Assembly: GCF_005887615.1 (NCBI RefSeq)
Contig: NZ_VANS01000002.1
Span: 186,001-250,000 of the forward strand
Direction: 5' to 3'
Source of the DNA: Sulfitobacter sabulilitoris
Lineage (GTDB): Bacteria; Pseudomonadota; Alphaproteobacteria; Rhodobacterales; Rhodobacteraceae
DNA: 64,000 nucleotides
Shown piece after piece: positions 50,298 through 59,500 of this stretch (position 1 is the first letter of the stretch; each line of letters begins with the position of its first letter). A program made the translations under genes and the position numbers. Below the pieces are notes generated by a model, which ran no database searches, was not told where the DNA came from, and worked only from the letters and a program-made list of their open reading frames with translations.

Positions 50298-52612
50298 TGC
50301 TGAGACGAATTGCGGCGATGATCGGGCTTTGCATCGCGACGTCGGGCGTGGCCGCACCGGCGGTTGTGCGGACAGGCGAGCATGACAGTTTCACCCGCGT
50401 GGTTGTCAATCTTCCTGACGGGGCCACGTGGCAGATGTCTGGCGAAGGTGTCACACGGGTTGTCACCCTGACAGGTCACTCTGACGGGTTTGATATTGGC
50501 GGCGTATTCCGCCGCATTCCCCAGACGCGGGTTTCAGATATTCGCGCGGGTCGCGATACCATCACGGTGTCGCTGGCGTGCGCCTGCGGGGTGAACAGTT
50601 TCTTGATCGACCGCATGCTGATTCTGGATGTGACGGATGCACCCGTTGTCGCGCAAGCGTCCCTGCAACCTGAACCGTCCGCCCCGGTCCCTGGTCCGCG
50701 TCAGCCCGTGATAACCTTTCACTACGGCGACCTCATTTGGGATCGAAGGCTCCCCCCCAAGCCCAGCGTGCAGTTCCCCTCTCAGCCGTCGGGATCGCAA
50801 GCGCACCCAGAAAAACCCGGTGTCCGCGAAGCGACGGGAGACCGGTTGAATGCTGTCCCAGTGTTGACTGCTCCCGACGACGCGGGAACACGACTGCTTC
50901 GGGCCACGCGCGACCAGTTGATCCGCAGCGTTGGCCGGGCCACGACCCAAGGCCTCCTGTCTCCGCAAACACCTGATCTGGAAATGGACCCCTTGCCGCG
51001 CAATGATGTGGATCTGCCGGATCTGCCGGTCCTGCAGGCACTGGCCGTCACCCCCGAGACCTCGGGAAACATCCGGATCACCAACAGCATGGAAAGGACA
51101 ACGCGCACGGGCGACGGATATCCGGATCAGTTGACGCAGCTTGGTCAAACCTGTCCGCCTCCGGATAGTCTGAAAGTCGAGGATTGGGCGAAAAGCACGT
51201 CTTTCAACGTGGAAATCAGTGCTGCGCGCCAGATGCTTTTTGGCGAATTCGATCGCCTGGACCAGGACGCCGCCGTTGCGCTGGCCCGTCTCTATCTCCA
51301 TTTCGGTTTTGGCGCCGAGGCGCGCCAGACGCTCGGTCTGGCGCCTGACCTCGCCTTGTTGCATCCGATGTTGATGGATCTCGCCGAAATATTCGAACTG
51401 GGCCATTCTTTGCGTCAGACCGGCGTGGCGCGCTTTACCGACTGCCCGTCCGAGATCGCGCTTTGGGCGGTCCTCGCATGGCAGGCTGTTCCGGATCACC
51501 AGATGATCGACGGCGGCGCGGCGTTGCGCGCCTTGACTGCGCTGCCTTTGCACCTGCGCAGGGAACTTGCACCGGAGTTGAGCCGCCGTTTCCTTGCAAG
51601 CGGTCTCACTCATGAGGCCGCGGCTGCCTTGCGCAATATCGAACGCTTGCCGGAACCGCTCAAGCCAAACGCCACGCTGGCCAAATCCGAACTGGAAATG
51701 CAGGCGGGCAGCATGCCCAAAGCCGAGGCGCTGCTGTCGGATGTTGCCGGGAAAAACGCACTACAGTCGCCACAGGCCCTGATCCAGCTGGTGGATCGGC
51801 GATTGGCCGCTGGGCAGGCAATCTCGGTCGAGACGACAACCCTTGTCGCAGCTTATGCGCAGGAATTGCGCGACGGCCCGATCGCGCCCGCACTGCGCCG
51901 CGCCCTGGTGCTGGCACTTGCGCAATCGGACCAGTTTACCAAGGCGTTCGACGCCCTGCGCGCACACACACTGCAGGACGGGGACCAGAACCATGACACC
52001 CTTACCTCGGAGGTTTTGTCGCAGGTGACGCGGCGGGCGGACGATATTTCCTTTCTCGATCATGTGTTCGCGCAGGCAAACGACCGACCGGAGCGATTGT
52101 CGCCCGACACCCTGCTTGAAATGTCTGCCCGGCTGGTCAGTCTCGGCTTTGCCGCACAAGCGGATCCGTTGATCGCAGCGGTCCCTGCTGCGCCGCTGTC
52201 GCCCGAGCGACAGGTCATCGGGGCCAGGATCGCTTTGGCAATGGATCAACCCAGGCGCGCGCTTGCGGCCCTTGCCCAGATGGATGGCCCTGAGGCGGAC
52301 GCCCTGCGCGCCGAAGCATTGCTTCTCGCCGGTGACACGGCGCAGGCCGCCGCGGTGTATCAAGCGGCCAACGACCCCGACGCCGCCCGCGACGCAGCGT
52401 GGTTATCGGAAGGCTGGCAGGATCTGATGGACGCGGACACCCCGGTTTTCGGAGCGGTGGCAACCTTGGCGCAGGAACCTGCAAACCCGATCGACGTCGC
52501 CGACGGCATGTTGTCAAAGTCCTCGGCCGCTCTTGAAAACAGTGTCGCGGCCCGTGCCGCGCTGGATAATCTGTTGACGAGCCTGCAGATTCCAGCCGCG
52601 GACCAACCATAG
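50297..52612 (+). CDS. Exported helical-repeat protein of the flagellar locus, MotC-like candidate
   Basis: Protein of 771 residues that I do not recognise by name. It has a signal peptide (about 1-20, ending GVAAPAV). A beta-rich N-terminal domain (about 22-120) includes 'DSFTRVVVNLPDGATWQMSG' and FLIDRMLILDV. A Pro/Ser-rich linker (about 125-215) is followed by a long alpha-helical repeat region (about 300-770) with TPR-like Ala/Leu spacing. The ATG overlaps the motA stop, so it is produced with the stator protein. Position and layout suggest a periplasmic stator partner comparable to rhizobial MotC, whose chaperone MotE is also encoded here; this is inference. Confidence 0.8.
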   Translation: MLRRIAAMIGLCIATSGVAAPAVVRTGEHDSFTRVVVNLPDGATWQMSGEGVTRVVTLTGHSDGFDIGGVFRRIPQTRVSDIRAGRDTITVSLACACGVNSFLIDRMLILDVTDAPVVAQASLQPEPSAPVPGPRQPVITFHYGDLIWDRRLPPKPSVQFPSQPSGSQAHPEKPGVREATGDRLNAVPVLTAPDDAGTRLLRATRDQLIRSVGRATTQGLLSPQTPDLEMDPLPRNDVDLPDLPVLQALAVTPETSGNIRITNSMERTTRTGDGYPDQLTQLGQTCPPPDSLKVEDWAKSTSFNVEISAARQMLFGEFDRLDQDAAVALARLYLHFGFGAEARQTLGLAPDLALLHPMLMDLAEIFELGHSLRQTGVARFTDCPSEIALWAVLAWQAVPDHQMIDGGAALRALTALPLHLRRELAPELSRRFLASGLTHEAAAALRNIERLPEPLKPNATLAKSELEMQAGSMPKAEALLSDVAGKNALQSPQALIQLVDRRLAAGQAISVETTTLVAAYAQELRDGPIAPALRRALVLALAQSDQFTKAFDALRAHTLQDGDQNHDTLTSEVLSQVTRRADDISFLDHVFAQANDRPERLSPDTLLEMSARLVSLGFAAQADPLIAAVPAAPLSPERQVIGARIALAMDQPRRALAALAQMDGPEADALRAEALLLAGDTAQAAAVYQAANDPDAARDAAWLSEGWQDLMDADTPVFGAVATLAQEPANPIDVADGMLSKSSAALENSVAARAALDNLLTSLQIPAADQP

Positions 52613-52717
52613 CGGACCGGTCCAAAAGTCCCGGTCGTCCCGTCGCTTGGTTACACAAAATAAACTTTGTCCCGTTACCAGTGAAGAACCGCAGAACGCG
52701 GTCCGGAGAGGGCTACG

Positions 52718-53473
52718 ATGTCGCTGAGTACAGGACGATCCATTTGGGCACGGTTGACCTGTTGTCTTGCATTCGTCCTCGGCCTGAATTGGCCCTTAGC
52801 GGTTTATCCCGCCACGGCGGCAACCGACCCCGCCGCGATCTGCGATGATGCCGCGCAGCGGGCATCGCGCGAATCGGGCGTTCCACTGACCGTCTTGCGC
52901 GCGATCACCCGAACGGAAACCGGGCGACGGCATCATGGCAAGCTGCAGCCGTGGGCCTGGACCGTCAACATGGAAGGAACGGGTGTCTGGTTCGATGATG
53001 AATTTGCCGCGCGTGCTTATGTCTTCAAACATTTCAAACGCGGCGCGCGCAGTTTCGACATCGGCTGCTTCCAGATAAACTACAAATGGCATAGCCAGGC
53101 CTTCGCCTCGATCGAAGAGATGTTCGATCCGATCCCAAATGCCCGCTACGCGGCAAAATTCCTGACCACCCTTTATGACGAACTGGGCGACTGGTCCAAG
53201 GCAGCGGGCGCTTACCATTCGCGGACCGAGAAATACGCGCAGACGTACATCGCGCGGTTTGATGCAATTCGCGCGGCACTTCCGAAGGGAGATACGCATC
53301 GGCCCGAGCAAGTTGAACCGGCCCGACAAGGGCGCGATCGGAACGGGCCGGCCAACTCCTTCCCGCTTTTGCGGCGGCAGAACACCTTGCCGCGCATGGG
53401 GTCGCTCGTGCCGCTGGGATCAACCGGTCAAGGCAGTCTGTTGTCACGGTCCGGCAGCGGATTGGGCGGGTAG
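52718..53473 (+). CDS. sltF: Flagellar lytic transglycosylase, SltF-type
   Basis: Exported muramidase that opens peptidoglycan for rod assembly; in Rhodobacter sphaeroides SltF does the job that FlgJ's muramidase domain does in enterics. It has 251 residues with a signal peptide ending near TAATDPA (about 36). The SLT domain has catalytic Glu67 in ITRTETGR and 'SFDIGCFQINYKWH', plus AAGAYHSR. The tail (about 195-251) is low-complexity and basic. It is 3 bp upstream of flhA. Gene name by analogy of family and context. Confidence 0.88.
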   Translation: MSLSTGRSIWARLTCCLAFVLGLNWPLAVYPATAATDPAAICDDAAQRASRESGVPLTVLRAITRTETGRRHHGKLQPWAWTVNMEGTGVWFDDEFAARAYVFKHFKRGARSFDIGCFQINYKWHSQAFASIEEMFDPIPNARYAAKFLTTLYDELGDWSKAAGAYHSRTEKYAQTYIARFDAIRAALPKGDTHRPEQVEPARQGRDRNGPANSFPLLRRQNTLPRMGSLVPLGSTGQGSLLSRSGSGLGG

Positions 53474-53476
53474 GCC

Positions 53477-55561
53477 ATGCAAAACCTGTCTTTCAAAGCC
53501 ATGTTCAGCCCGACGATCATGCTTGCCATCGCCTTGATGGCAGTGATCGTCATGATGATATTGCCGGTGCCTGCATGGATTCTCGATACCGGGCTGGCCG
53601 CGTCGTTTGCGCTGGCGATTCTCATCTTCACCGTCACGCTGTTTATCGAGCGGCCACTCGATTTCTCGGCCTTTCCCACGATCCTTCTTGCCTCGCTGAT
53701 GCTCCGCCTGTCGCTGAATGTGTCATCGACCAAGCTGATCATCGGTCAGGGCCACACCGGCACGGGCGCAGCCGGTGACGTGATCGAAGGCTTTGCCCAG
53801 TTCGTGATGGGCGGCTCCGTTTTTCTGGGCCTGGTCGTGTTCGGCGTGCTTTTGATCGTCAATTTCATGGTGATCAACAAGGGTGCCACCCGCATGGCAG
53901 AAGTCGGCGCGCGCTTTGCCTTGGATGCGATGCCGGGCAAGCAGATGGCGATCGACAGCGACATTGCGGCCGGCGCGATCACACATGAGCAGGCCCGCGA
54001 GCGCCGCGAGAGGGAGCAACAGGAAACGACCTTTTTCGGATCCCTCGACGGGGCGTCGAAATTCGTCAAGGGCGACGCGATTGCGGGGTTGTTGATCACG
54101 CTTCTCAACCTCGTGGCGGGGCTGGTCATGGGAGTTGCCGTTCACGGAATGCCGATGGGCGACGCGTTTGAAACCTATGCCATCTTGACGGTGGGCGATG
54201 GATTGGTGTCGCAGATCCCCGCCGTTGTCATTTCGATTGCATCCGCCCTGCTGCTGGCGCGCGGCGGTGCACAGGGGGCTACCGATCTTGCGGTATTCAG
54301 CCAGTTGGGCAAACACCCGTCGGCCCTTGCCACCGTGGCGGTGCTGATGGTGTTGTTCGCCTTGTTCCCGGGTCTGCCCGCCGTTCCCTTTCTGGCCGGC
54401 GCGGCGATCCTGGGCGGTGCGGCATACCTCATGCACGGCAAGGCCCGCACGACAGACACAAGCGACAGCGGCGATGAGGTCGATTTGATACTGCCCAAGG
54501 AAAAGCCCCTGGGCGATATTCTTGAGTTGGACGACATTCACGTCGAGTTTTCCCCAGACCTCGTAAACATGGTGCTTGATCCGGGCACCGGTCTGGACGC
54601 CCGGATTGCAAATATGCGAACGCATGTGGCGTCCGTCTTTGGTCTGATCCTCCCCGAAATCCGGCTGACCGATCATCCGGGTCTAGCCATGGGCACCTAT
54701 GTGATCCGCATTCAGGGGGTGGAGCAGGCCCGCGCGCAGCTGAACCCCGATCAAATTCTGGCACTTCTGCCTGAGACAGAGACACAGATGCCGGGTGGCA
54801 TGGACACAACCGAGCCGGTCTACGGCGCGCCGGCACGGTGGATCAACAGCCGCGATCAGGAACAGGCCGCGTTGAGCGGGATCACCCTGGTGACGCCTAC
54901 GGAAATCCTCGCCACGCATCTTCTGGAAACGGTCAAACGCAACTTCAGCCGCCTTCTGACCTTGAAATCTTTGCGGCGATTGTTGGCGGAGATGGTGAAT
55001 ATATCGAACCCCGTCCGGGCAGAGGCAAACCGGAAACTTCTGGATGAAATGATACCCGACAAGGTGCCGATCGATGTGTTGCACAGCGTGCTGCGGCTTT
55101 TGCTGGATGAGCAGGTGTCGATCAGGAATCTGCCGCTGATCCTCGAAGCGACCGCCGAAGCGCGCGGTCTGAATGCACAATCCGAAGCTATCTGCGAACA
55201 CGTCCGTCAACGCCTGGGATTTCAGTTGGTTGCGGAAATGCGCCGTCCCGACGGGACGCTGCCGTTGATCCAACTGGCACCGGAATGGGAGGACACGTTC
55301 GCATCCTATCAGGTCGAGGCGGATCGTGGCCTGGACATCGCGTTGCCGCCGGACATCTTCAACCAGCTGGCAGACAACATGTCAGCCAAGCTTCAGGATG
55401 CCAGCCGGAACGGCATATTCGCGGCGATCGTCACGAACACAAGACGTCGGCGGTTCCTGCGCACAGTGATGCGGGCCAAGGGGATCAGCAATCCGGTGCT
55501 GTCATTCGAGGAAATCGGAATAGATGCCCGACCGTCGCTTGTTGGCGTCGTCGCGGCATGA
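53477..55561 (+). CDS. flhA: Flagellar export gate protein FlhA
   Basis: Large export-gate protein of 694 residues. The N-terminal half (about 1-320) has eight membrane helices and the conserved cytoplasmic loop 'GATRMAEVGARFALDAMPGKQMAIDSDIAAG'. The C-terminal cytoplasmic domain, forming the nonameric substrate-docking ring, begins after a charged linker (about 325-350) and includes 'LLDEMIPDKVPIDVLHSVLRLLLDEQVSIRNLPLILEATAE'. Start ATG 53477 follows GGGTAGG. The stop overlaps the fliR ATG. Confidence 0.97.
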   Translation: MQNLSFKAMFSPTIMLAIALMAVIVMMILPVPAWILDTGLAASFALAILIFTVTLFIERPLDFSAFPTILLASLMLRLSLNVSSTKLIIGQGHTGTGAAGDVIEGFAQFVMGGSVFLGLVVFGVLLIVNFMVINKGATRMAEVGARFALDAMPGKQMAIDSDIAAGAITHEQARERREREQQETTFFGSLDGASKFVKGDAIAGLLITLLNLVAGLVMGVAVHGMPMGDAFETYAILTVGDGLVSQIPAVVISIASALLLARGGAQGATDLAVFSQLGKHPSALATVAVLMVLFALFPGLPAVPFLAGAAILGGAAYLMHGKARTTDTSDSGDEVDLILPKEKPLGDILELDDIHVEFSPDLVNMVLDPGTGLDARIANMRTHVASVFGLILPEIRLTDHPGLAMGTYVIRIQGVEQARAQLNPDQILALLPETETQMPGGMDTTEPVYGAPARWINSRDQEQAALSGITLVTPTEILATHLLETVKRNFSRLLTLKSLRRLLAEMVNISNPVRAEANRKLLDEMIPDKVPIDVLHSVLRLLLDEQVSIRNLPLILEATAEARGLNAQSEAICEHVRQRLGFQLVAEMRRPDGTLPLIQLAPEWEDTFASYQVEADRGLDIALPPDIFNQLADNMSAKLQDASRNGIFAAIVTNTRRRRFLRTVMRAKGISNPVLSFEEIGIDARPSLVGVVAA

Positions 55562-56328
55562 CGCCACTGGCGGACCTGACGACGCTGGCGCAGGATGCGC
55601 TCTGGCACGGGTTCGCGGTATTCCTGCGCGTCACCGCCATGGTTGCCTTGCTTCCCGCGTTTGGCGAAACGTCGGTGCCCGCCCGGATCAAGCTGATCGT
55701 AGCGCTCGGGTTCACCCTGATCGTGGCACCGGCGGTCGCCGCGACCCCGGGGCCGAACGGATCGGCGGCGTTGCCGATCATGGTTCTGACGGAAACGCTT
55801 GCCGGGCTTGCACTGGGCCTAGGGGTGCGATTGTTCATTCTGGCGCTGCAGACCGCGGGCGCGATTGCCGCTCAATCCACGTCGCTGTCTCAACTTCTGG
55901 GCGGCGCCGCGGTGGAGCCGTTGCCGGCCATCGGATACGTGCTAATCGTCGGCGGGCTTGCGCTTGCGGTGATGACCGGCCTGCACATCAAGGCGGCGGC
56001 ACTTTTGATCCTGTCCTACGATCTGTTGCCGCAGGGGCGCTTCGTCAATGCCTCGGTTCTGTCGGAATGGGGTCTGAACCAGGTGCGCGTCGCATTTTCG
56101 CTGGCGTTTACGCTGGCGGCGCCCTTTGTCATCCTCTCGGTCCTGTACAATTTGGCACTGGGCGCCATCAACAAGGCGATGCCGCAACTGATGGTGGCGT
56201 TTGTCGGCGCCCCGGTCATCACCGCGGGCGGGTTGTTGTTGCTGTGCCTGTCGGCACCGATGATACTGTCCGTCTGGCTTGGCGCGCTTGACAGCTTTCT
56301 GGCCAACCCGTTCGGGCCGCAGCCATGA
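55558..56328 (+). CDS. fliR: Flagellar export gate protein FliR
   Basis: Export-gate subunit of 256 residues with about six membrane helices. Family stretches are 'FLRVTAMVALLPAFGETSVPARIKLIVALGFTLIVAP', 'GLALGLGVRLFILALQTAGAIAAQSTSLSQLLGG' and 'LYNLALGAINKAMPQLMVAFVGAPVITAGGL'. ATG 55558 overlaps the flhA stop (ATGA); the frame is open far upstream inside flhA but that is shadow. The stop overlaps the flhB start. Confidence 0.96.
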   Translation: MTPLADLTTLAQDALWHGFAVFLRVTAMVALLPAFGETSVPARIKLIVALGFTLIVAPAVAATPGPNGSAALPIMVLTETLAGLALGLGVRLFILALQTAGAIAAQSTSLSQLLGGAAVEPLPAIGYVLIVGGLALAVMTGLHIKAAALLILSYDLLPQGRFVNASVLSEWGLNQVRVAFSLAFTLAAPFVILSVLYNLALGAINKAMPQLMVAFVGAPVITAGGLLLLCLSAPMILSVWLGALDSFLANPFGPQP

Positions 56329-57410
56329 GCGCGCCGGACGACGATACCGACAAGCCGTTCGAGGCGACGCCGCACAAACTTCAGGAAGCGCGCAAGAAAG
56401 GCGAGATCGCGAAATCCAATGACCTGCTGACGGCCGCCGGATATGCGGGATTGCTTATCGCGTTCCTGCTGAGCGGAGCGCATGGCCTGACCGCGCTCGG
56501 AACCGCATTGATGGTGATGATCGACCGCTCGTCGGAGCTTGCTCCCCTGTTTTTCAATGGTGCCGCAGGGGCGCCTGTCGGCGGATTGATGCGCGCGGCG
56601 GCCGGGTCGCTTTTTCCGATTTTCGCCGTTCCGGCGCTGGCTGTCATGCTGGCGTTGATCGCACAGAGGGGGCTGGTCTTTGCCCCGTCGAAGCTGCGCC
56701 CAAAGGCGTCGCGCATTTCAATTCTGTCCAATGCAAAAAACAAGTTCGGACGCAGTGGCCTGTTCGAGTTCTTCAAAAGCTTCGCCAAGCTGTGCATCTA
56801 CTCCGCCTGCCTGGCCGCCTTTATCAACGCGCGTCTGGGCGAGATGGTGGCGGTGCTGAATTCGGAGCCGCGCATCGCCATTGCCTTGCTGACGGAGGTC
56901 TGCCTTGCCTTCCTGTTCGTCGTTGTCATCGTGTCCGGTGCCATCGGTGGGATCGACGCGATTTGGCAGCATTTCGAGCATTTGCGGAAAAACCGCATGT
57001 CACGCAAGGAGATCATGGACGAGACCAAGGATGCCGAAGGCGACCCGCAGATCAAGCAAGAACGGCGCCAACGCGCGATGGCAAAGGTCAATTCACAAAT
57101 GATGGCAGACGTTCCAAAGGCCGATGTCGTCATCGTGAACCCCACCCACTACGCCGTTGCCCTGACGTGGAGCCGCGCCCCGGGCGAGGCACCGGTTTGC
57201 GTTGCCAAGGGTGTCGACGAGATCGCGCATCGTATCCGCGACCTTGCGAGTGAGGCGGGCGTGCCGATCCACAGCGACCCCCCAACTGCGCGCGCATTGC
57301 ACGCGACCACGGACATCGGCCAAGAGATCGCGCCGGACCACTATCAAGCGGTCGCCGCGGCCATCCGCTTTGCCGAGGCAATGCGTCAACGGGCAAAGGG
57401 GCGGGGATGA
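56325..57410 (+). CDS. flhB: Flagellar export specificity protein FlhB
   Basis: Substrate-specificity switch of the export apparatus, 361 residues. It has an N-terminal 'DDTDKPFEATPHKLQEARKKGEIAKS', four membrane helices (about 35-210), and a cytoplasmic domain with the self-cleavage site NPTH (N272-P273) inside VIVNPTHYAVAL. FliK, which triggers the switch, is not in this window. ATGA overlaps join it to fliR upstream and the FliJ-like gene downstream. Confidence 0.97.
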   Translation: MSAPDDDTDKPFEATPHKLQEARKKGEIAKSNDLLTAAGYAGLLIAFLLSGAHGLTALGTALMVMIDRSSELAPLFFNGAAGAPVGGLMRAAAGSLFPIFAVPALAVMLALIAQRGLVFAPSKLRPKASRISILSNAKNKFGRSGLFEFFKSFAKLCIYSACLAAFINARLGEMVAVLNSEPRIAIALLTEVCLAFLFVVVIVSGAIGGIDAIWQHFEHLRKNRMSRKEIMDETKDAEGDPQIKQERRQRAMAKVNSQMMADVPKADVVIVNPTHYAVALTWSRAPGEAPVCVAKGVDEIAHRIRDLASEAGVPIHSDPPTARALHATTDIGQEIAPDHYQAVAAAIRFAEAMRQRAKGRG

Positions 57411-57823
57411 CGCATCGCGGCAATCTGGATGCATTGCGACGCGTCAGCCACGCACGGTATCTGCAAACGCAACTGGCGTTCCAGACACTGGTCGCCGAGG
57501 AAAACCGTCTCAGGTCCGAACTGGCCAGATTGGACGCGCAATTGCGCGGCTCGCGCACGGAGGATGCCACGGAAATGCGCGCGATCGGTGCCGACGTCAT
57601 CTGGCAGGCTTGGGTCGGCCGCGCCAAAACCGAGTTGAACCTTAGCCTTGCACGTGTGCTTGCGCAAAAGGAACACCATCTGCGTCAGGTGCGGCGGGCG
57701 TACGGCAAGACGCTTGTCACCGAGGGGCTGGTTGCCGAGGAGAAAGCACTACGCTCCAGGAAAATGGCCCGAACCAATTTGGAACGGGCCATCGAAACCG
57801 CAGTGATCAACCAGCGTCAATAA
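57407..57823 (+). CDS. Coiled-coil protein, FliJ candidate
   Basis: Soluble protein of 138 residues, almost entirely helical and rich in Arg, Glu and Leu, without cysteine. Two long amphipathic stretches (about 10-45 and 65-135) suggest an antiparallel coiled coil, like FliJ, the central stalk of the export ATPase. No sequence signature proves the assignment. It is translationally coupled to flhB. Its last 7 bp overlap the convergent FliL-like gene. Confidence 0.75.
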   Translation: MTHRGNLDALRRVSHARYLQTQLAFQTLVAEENRLRSELARLDAQLRGSRTEDATEMRAIGADVIWQAWVGRAKTELNLSLARVLAQKEHHLRQVRRAYGKTLVTEGLVAEEKALRSRKMARTNLERAIETAVINQRQ

Positions 57824-58326
57824 TCCTGGCGCGCGATTTCCGTTATCAAAACGTCATTGACCAGCCCCTGCCCCATCGTCTTTTGCGCCGCCTCGCGCAA
57901 CGCGCCGCGCAGGATATCAAGCGTGCCGGCGTTCGTGAACGCACCCTCGAAACCGCCGATATTGGCGTGATCGAACAGGACTTGCAGAAACACATCGCGC
58001 AACTTTGGTTCGCGCAGGTAAATCGCATCGCTTTGGCCGGCCTGCGCTTCGATGCTCAAGGACATCACGACCAGCGCCGCCACCTTTTCATCCTGCACGA
58101 CAGGTACGACGAACTGGTTGTTCATCTTCACGTATTCGTACCCTTCCGGCGGGGTTTCCTCATCCGGCGACGGATCGCGTTGGGCAACCGTGGTGGCGGC
58201 ATCTTCGCTGTTCTGCACAGCCTCGACCGCGTCAGGCACGGGGTCGGGACGCAGAAAGATACCGGCACCGACCCCAGCGCCGGACCCCAGAAAGACAAGC
58301 ACGACAGGCAACATTTTTCCGATCAT
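57817..58326 (-). CDS. Second FliL-family protein
   Basis: Protein of 169 residues with an N-terminal membrane helix (about 5-25, MLPVVLVFLGSGAGVGAGIFL), an acidic linker (about 30-60) and a periplasmic domain. The domain reads 'YEYVKMNNQFVVPVVQDEKVAALVVMSLSIEAQAGQSDAIYLREPKLRDVFLQVLFDHANIGGFEG', ending NDVLITEIARQDY, as in FliL-related proteins. It heads a flgH-flgA-flgG-flgF-side region as the last gene of the minus-strand operon, 12 bp after flgH. A distinct role beside fliL (47860) is likely. Confidence 0.82.
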   Translation of the reverse strand: MIGKMLPVVLVFLGSGAGVGAGIFLRPDPVPDAVEAVQNSEDAATTVAQRDPSPDEETPPEGYEYVKMNNQFVVPVVQDEKVAALVVMSLSIEAQAGQSDAIYLREPKLRDVFLQVLFDHANIGGFEGAFTNAGTLDILRGALREAAQKTMGQGLVNDVLITEIARQDY

Positions 58327-58338
58327 GGACTCTTCTCC

Positions 58339-59070
58339 TCAGAATGGCAGCACGGCATCGAGCACCTGCTGGCCGATGCGGGGTTGTTGCACATCGGTGA
58401 TCTGGCCACGCCCTCCATAAGACACCCTTGCCTGGGCGATCTTGTCATAGGTAATTTCATTCTGGCGCGAGATGTCCTCAGGCCGGACATAGCCCGTGAC
58501 CAGCAGTTCGCGCATTTCGAAATTCACCCGCAGTTCCTGCGAGCCGGCGATGGACAGAACGCCATTGGGAAGGACCTGGACAATGGTCGCGGCGACCCGC
58601 AGGGTCAGCTTTTCCTTGCGTTTGACCGATCCGTCGCCCGACGCGCTGCTGGTCGAATTGATCGACACCGCATCGGCAGAGGACGCCCCTTCGGGCAGCT
58701 TTTCGTCCAGACGCTGCGGCAGCCCGAAAAGTTGCGGCACACCGAGGCTTTCCGATCCTGACCGCGACCGGTCCGTGGCGTTGGAAATCTCGGCCTTTTC
58801 ATCGATCTCTATCACGACCGTCAGGATGTCGCCCTGCTGAACGGCGCGCCGATCCCCCAAAAGCGACTGCCGCGTCCCCGACCACAGCGATGCCCGATCG
58901 ACGGCCCGTTGCTCTTCGATGCGAATGGGCAAGCCCGGCGACATCATCGCGGTGTGTTCAGTCGTCGTCATGGGCGAGGAAAAGGTCGGCGGCTTGCCAA
59001 GATGATCGATCCGCGCACAGCCAGAGGCGAATGCGAGACCGGTCAGCCCCAAGAGGAAAAAACGCTTCAT
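58339..59070 (-). CDS. flgH: Flagellar L-ring lipoprotein FlgH
   Basis: Outer-membrane ring subunit of 243 residues. The signal peptide ends in a lipobox ASGC. Family motifs are SLWSGTRQSLLGDRRAV, 'GDILTVVIEIDEKAEISNATDRSRSGSES', 'KEKLTLRVAATIVQVLPNGVLSIAGSQELRVNFEMRELLVTGYVRPEDI' and the C-terminal SYGGRGQITDVQQPRIGQQVLDAV. Start 59070 (MKRFFLLGLTG) has AAGGA upstream and gives a proper signal peptide; the longer reading does not. Confidence 0.95.
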   Translation of the reverse strand: MKRFFLLGLTGLAFASGCARIDHLGKPPTFSSPMTTTEHTAMMSPGLPIRIEEQRAVDRASLWSGTRQSLLGDRRAVQQGDILTVVIEIDEKAEISNATDRSRSGSESLGVPQLFGLPQRLDEKLPEGASSADAVSINSTSSASGDGSVKRKEKLTLRVAATIVQVLPNGVLSIAGSQELRVNFEMRELLVTGYVRPEDISRQNEITYDKIAQARVSYGGRGQITDVQQPRIGQQVLDAVLPF

Positions 59071-59080
59071 GTGAGTGTCC

Positions 59081-59500
59081 TTATTGAAAAATCTGCACGC
59101 TGCCATCGGGCTTGACCTGGCCGAACAGCGTGTTGCGCGATGTGAGGTTCATCACCCGGATCCGATCCCCCAGACCACCGCGCTCCAGCGCGCGGCCCTC
59201 GGTGACGATGCTCAGGCCACCGCCCTGATACCGCAGGATGACAATTTGATTGCGGTCGACCAGCGCCGGCGGGCCGATATCGTCCACACGGATCGGACGC
59301 CCGGCATAGAGCACGCGGCGCGCCTCTTGACCCGCGACATCGCGCAGCCGCGAAAACCCATTTGCCGTATCCCCCGGCACAAGCCCCAGATCGATTTCGG
59401 TGATGATGGCGGCGGCGCGGATCGTGCGCGCGGGCACCACGGTATCGGCCAGTGCAACGCCGCCCAGACACACGGCGACTAGGATTGCGACACAGCGCAT
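59081..59500 (-). CDS. flgA: P-ring assembly chaperone FlgA
   Basis: Periplasmic chaperone for FlgI, 139 residues. The signal peptide ends GVALAD (about 19), followed by an SAF-type domain with 'ITEIDLGLVPGDTANGF', 'EARRVLYAGRPIRVDDIGPPALVDRNQIVILRYQGGGLSIVTEGRALERGGLGDRIRVMNL'. It is short compared with enteric FlgA (about 220), as expected for this group. ATG 59500 overlaps the flgG stop (TGATG); a GTG 3 bp upstream is an alternative. Confidence 0.92.
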   Translation of the reverse strand: MRCVAILVAVCLGGVALADTVVPARTIRAAAIITEIDLGLVPGDTANGFSRLRDVAGQEARRVLYAGRPIRVDDIGPPALVDRNQIVILRYQGGGLSIVTEGRALERGGLGDRIRVMNLTSRNTLFGQVKPDGSVQIFQ

